Of a stretch of DNA of 8,994 nucleotides, positions 7,230 through 8,994 are shown piece by piece. Where the stretch lies: the NCBI GenBank assembly GCA_002684175.1, contig NYUU01000116.1:1-8994 (forward strand), in the 5' to 3' direction. Origin of the DNA: Synechococcus sp. CPC35. Its GTDB lineage: Bacteria; Cyanobacteriota; Cyanobacteriia; PCC-6307; Cyanobiaceae. How positions within the stretch are numbered: the first letter of the stretch is position 1; every line of letters starts with the position of its first letter. The position numbers were made by a program, and so were the translations under genes. Under the pieces are notes generated by a model, which worked only from the letters and a program-made list of their open reading frames with translations, was not told the origin of the DNA and searched no databases.

Positions 7230-8276
7230 TCAGCCCCCGAGATAAGCCATCTCCGCGTGGGGAGCCGATACACCTGGAGCCACGTGCCGGTCTTCGCTGT
7301 AACGATCACCGCGACGACGCCACAGATCAACAATGGCACCCTCCAGTTGGCGATCACTTACAAACGCCGACTTGAGATCGGTCCCTTCCGCTGAAAACAG
7401 ACATGTGAATGCATGACCATCGGCGGTGACCCGGAGACGATTGCAATCCCCGCAGAACGGTTCACTGATCGAAGCGATCACGCCGATGCAACCGCTTCCA
7501 TCGGCATAGCTCCAGCGACGCGCTGTCCCACCGGCATCACGTCCGAGAGGCCTCAGCGGCCAGCGATCACTGATGCGCTGAACCATGGCCGCGGCCGGCA
7601 GCACCTGATCCGAGCTCCAGCCGTTGCGATTCCCCACATCCATGAACTCGATCAGGCGCAGTTCCACTCGCTGCTGCCGGGCCAGCTCCGCCAGGGGGAT
7701 CAACTGATCGTCATTGACTCCCTGCTGGATCACTGCATTGAGCTTGAGTGCCCCCGCCGCCGGGTCAAAACCGGCGGATCGTGCCGCCCCAAAGCCGGAC
7801 AGCACCCGCTGCACCTGACGTTCGCCGGCAGGCGCACCACCTCGAAGACCCGCCATCCGCGCAGCAACATCACCATCGACCGCATCAAGACTGATGGTGA
7901 TCCGATCCAGCCCCGCAACGCGCAGGGCATGGGCTCGGTCGTGATCCAGCAGCACACCGTTGCTGGTGAGAGCCACCTGTTGCAGACCTTCCAGAGGATC
8001 ACCAGGGGTCAGCCGTCCCTGAGCCACCTTGATCAGCAGAGGCAGCAGCTGTTCACTCAGAAGGGGTTCACCTCCTGTGAGTCGCAGGGTGTGCGCCCCG
8101 AGGCGACAAGCGACGCGGATCAGGCGCAGCTGCTGTTCGAGACTGAGCAGGCCAGGCGGATCAGCGACATCCGGACAGCAGTAAGGACACGCCAGGTTGC
8201 AGCGGGCCGTGAGCGACAAGCGCAGCACTCCCAGAGGACGATTCCGCTGATCAGCAACCGATGGCACGGGAGTCAT
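7230..8276 (-). CDS. moaA: GTP 3',8-cyclase MoaA (molybdenum cofactor biosynthesis)
   Basis: MoaA is the radical-SAM enzyme for the first step of Mo-cofactor synthesis, converting GTP to 3',8-cyclo-GTP, which MoaC turns into cyclic pyranopterin monophosphate. The 348-aa protein has the N-terminal radical-SAM cluster motif Cys26-x3-Cys30-x2-Cys33 (TARCNLACPYC), the SAM-binding LTGGEP (66-71), and the second, MoaA-specific cluster Cys275-x2-Cys278-x13-Cys292. It ends in the Gly347-Gly348 tail needed for catalysis. Every diagnostic residue is present, so it should be functional. Its ATG (8276-8274) overlaps the mobA stop (ATGA), placing it second in a mobA-moaA unit. In cyanobacteria the main consumer of Mo cofactor is nitrate reductase NarB, which fits the nitrogen setting. 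Confidence 0.97.
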   Translation of the reverse strand: MTPVPSVADQRNRPLGVLRLSLTARCNLACPYCCPDVADPPGLLSLEQQLRLIRVACRLGAHTLRLTGGEPLLSEQLLPLLIKVAQGRLTPGDPLEGLQQVALTSNGVLLDHDRAHALRVAGLDRITISLDAVDGDVAARMAGLRGGAPAGERQVQRVLSGFGAARSAGFDPAAGALKLNAVIQQGVNDDQLIPLAELARQQRVELRLIEFMDVGNRNGWSSDQVLPAAAMVQRISDRWPLRPLGRDAGGTARRWSYADGSGCIGVIASISEPFCGDCNRLRVTADGHAFTCLFSAEGTDLKSAFVSDRQLEGAIVDLWRRRGDRYSEDRHVAPGVSAPHAEMAYLGG

Positions 8277-8857
8277 TGGAACAACGTTGCCAGATCCTCC
8301 GGACGATTGGCATTCAGCAAAGCTTCAGACGACAGCCGCACCGGCTGATGTGGAACCCGCTCCAACCAGTCCATCCAGCGCCTTTGGCCAGCGGCCAGCT
8401 GCTCGGCCAGCAACGACTGGAACGGTGGACCGGAGGGAATCACAGCAAGCAAGGGTTGGAGCCGATCCCCGTCGTGGGTCACCGCCATCAGCTCCGGTTG
8501 GCAATGCCAGGCCTCGATCAGCTGCCGCAGAACCCCTGTGCTGAGGCGCGGCATATCCACCGGCAGCACCAGCAATGCTTCACCAGGCTGGGGAGAAAGC
8601 ACACTTGCCAGGGCCTGCAGCGGACCGTTCCAGGGTGCTGGCTCCAGCTGAACGGTCAGATCGGAGCGATCCGCCAGTTGAGCGGCGTGAGACGGATGAC
8701 GACTCAGCACCCGAAGCGGCAGGCCAAGAGGCATCAACCGATCAACCATCGCCGTCAGCCAGACACCACCATCAGGGTGGGGCAACAGAGCCTTGTCGCG
8801 CCCCATACGACGACTGTTTCCGCCGCTGAGCAGGCAGATGCTGAGCCGACGAGTCAA
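8273..8857 (-). CDS. mobA: Molybdenum cofactor guanylyltransferase MobA
   Basis: MobA transfers GMP from GTP to Mo-molybdopterin, making the (bis-)MGD cofactor used by DMSO-reductase-family enzymes such as NarB. The 194-aa protein is family-sized. It shows the nucleotide-binding signature LLSGGNSRRMGRDKALL (9-25), NGPLQAL (77-83), the metal-binding LPVDMP (98-103, Asp101) and the C-terminal NANRPEDLATL. No ATG or GTG is available between the upstream in-frame TAG (8917-8915) and the signature motif, so TTG at 8857 is the most plausible start. The residues after it (TRRLSICLLSGG) begin exactly where family homology does. No strong Shine-Dalgarno is visible. The predicted promoter leaves a leader of only about 10 nt, so initiation may be nearly leaderless. 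Confidence 0.93.
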   Translation of the reverse strand: MTRRLSICLLSGGNSRRMGRDKALLPHPDGGVWLTAMVDRLMPLGLPLRVLSRHPSHAAQLADRSDLTVQLEPAPWNGPLQALASVLSPQPGEALLVLPVDMPRLSTGVLRQLIEAWHCQPELMAVTHDGDRLQPLLAVIPSGPPFQSLLAEQLAAGQRRWMDWLERVPHQPVRLSSEALLNANRPEDLATLFQ

Positions 8858-8874
8858 TTCAACAACGCAATTAA

Positions 8875-8918
8875 AAAATATCCAGCTATCGCAATCAGCG
8901 CGCAGTAACGCTTGCTAC
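8875..8918 (-). promoter_or_regulatory. Predicted NtcA-activated promoter of mobA-moaA
   Basis: A perfect NtcA box, GTA-N8-TAC, occupies 8918-8905 (minus strand GTAGCAAGCGTTAC). After 24 bases the minus strand has TATTTT (8880-8875), fitting the TAN3T -10 box of class II NtcA promoters. The plus strand has no TA-type -10 at the matching distance, so the site is oriented toward mobA. The predicted start, about 7 nt past the -10, falls near 8868, only some 10 nt before the TTG of mobA. This suggests the Mo-cofactor genes are induced when ammonium is scarce. Confidence 0.7.
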
Positions 8919-8929
8919 AAAAACAAATC

Positions 8930-8994
8930 TTACAAGCGAAGCTGATCCAACACATCAGCAAATCGGATGACTGTCTGGATACTCAACTCATCAA
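8930..8994 (-). CDS. Possible C-terminal end of an upstream gene, unidentified
   Basis: On the minus strand one frame is open from the window edge (codons start at 8992) to TAA at 8932-8930 and encodes DELSIQTVIRFADVLDQLRL, which looks like a plausible amphipathic C-terminal helix. It stops 11 bp before the NtcA box, where a gene end would be expected. The other two minus-strand frames contain stops in the same stretch. Twenty codons are too few to name a family, and a chance open frame remains possible. A nitrate-assimilation or Mo-cofactor gene would fit the context, but this is only inference. Confidence 0.4.
   Translation of the reverse strand, partial: DELSIQTVIRFADVLDQLRL

Noticed and set aside
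7413..8348. Plus-strand open frame of 311 codons opposite moaA and mobA
   Set aside because: It covers the complete moaA motifs in antisense; its product has no recognisable domain and follows from codon bias.
8854..8955. Short minus-strand frame of 33 codons (MCWISFACKICF...YFLIALLN) ending over the mobA TTG
   Set aside because: The hydrophobic end and stop/start overlap are suggestive, but it spans the NtcA box and the -10 element. The predicted transcript would start inside it, and its start overlaps the likely upstream gene end.
1..8994. Mobile element, CRISPR array, tRNA or phage genes
   Set aside because: No terminal inverted repeats, transposase or integrase motifs, regularly spaced repeats or cloverleaf-like segments were seen. 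Every long stretch is accounted for by a recognised metabolic gene.

Overview
The window reads as a nitrogen-assimilation segment of a marine picocyanobacterial chromosome, most like Synechococcus/Cyanobium. Supporting signs are GC-rich genes, a UrtA-type urea-binding lipoprotein next to a complete nickel urease operon, molybdenum-cofactor genes alongside, and NtcA-type promoters (GTA-N8-TAC followed by a TAN3T -10 box). The species assignment is inferred from protein style and gene order; no search was run.

Layout, left to right. At 1-1158 (minus) is urtA, the periplasmic urea-binding lipoprotein of the Urt ABC transporter; its 3' end runs off the left edge. Its leader (1159-1275) holds a near-consensus NtcA box, a correctly spaced -10 box and a stem-loop at the predicted mRNA 5' end. 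From 3019 down to 1276 (minus) lie the accessory genes ureE, ureF and ureG, with stop/start overlaps. A divergent region of about 100 bp (3020-3121) carries a 14-bp imperfect direct repeat. From 3122 to 6422 (plus) lie ureD, ureA, ureB and ureC, closely packed. A class I glutamine amidotransferase-like gene (6419-7195) overlaps the end of ureC by 4 bp and looks translationally coupled to urease. Facing it are moaA and mobA (8857 down to 7230, minus), overlapping by 4 bp, for molybdenum cofactor synthesis. Upstream of mobA is a perfect GTA-N8-TAC box (8905-8918). The last 65 bases may hold the C-terminus of another minus-strand gene.

How the genes work together: UrtA captures urea for import. 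UreABC hydrolyses it to ammonia and carbamate after UreD, UreF, UreG and UreE load nickel into UreC. All seven structural and accessory urease genes are present and intact by motif. MoaA and MobA contribute to the Mo cofactor needed by assimilatory nitrate reductase, so the two halves serve two alternative nitrogen sources. Both halves have NtcA-type sites, which points to shared derepression when ammonium is short. The amidotransferase-like protein is the least explained gene and the main candidate for undescribed function. No mobile element, tRNA, rRNA or CRISPR array was seen, and no gene-free stretch exceeds about 120 bp.
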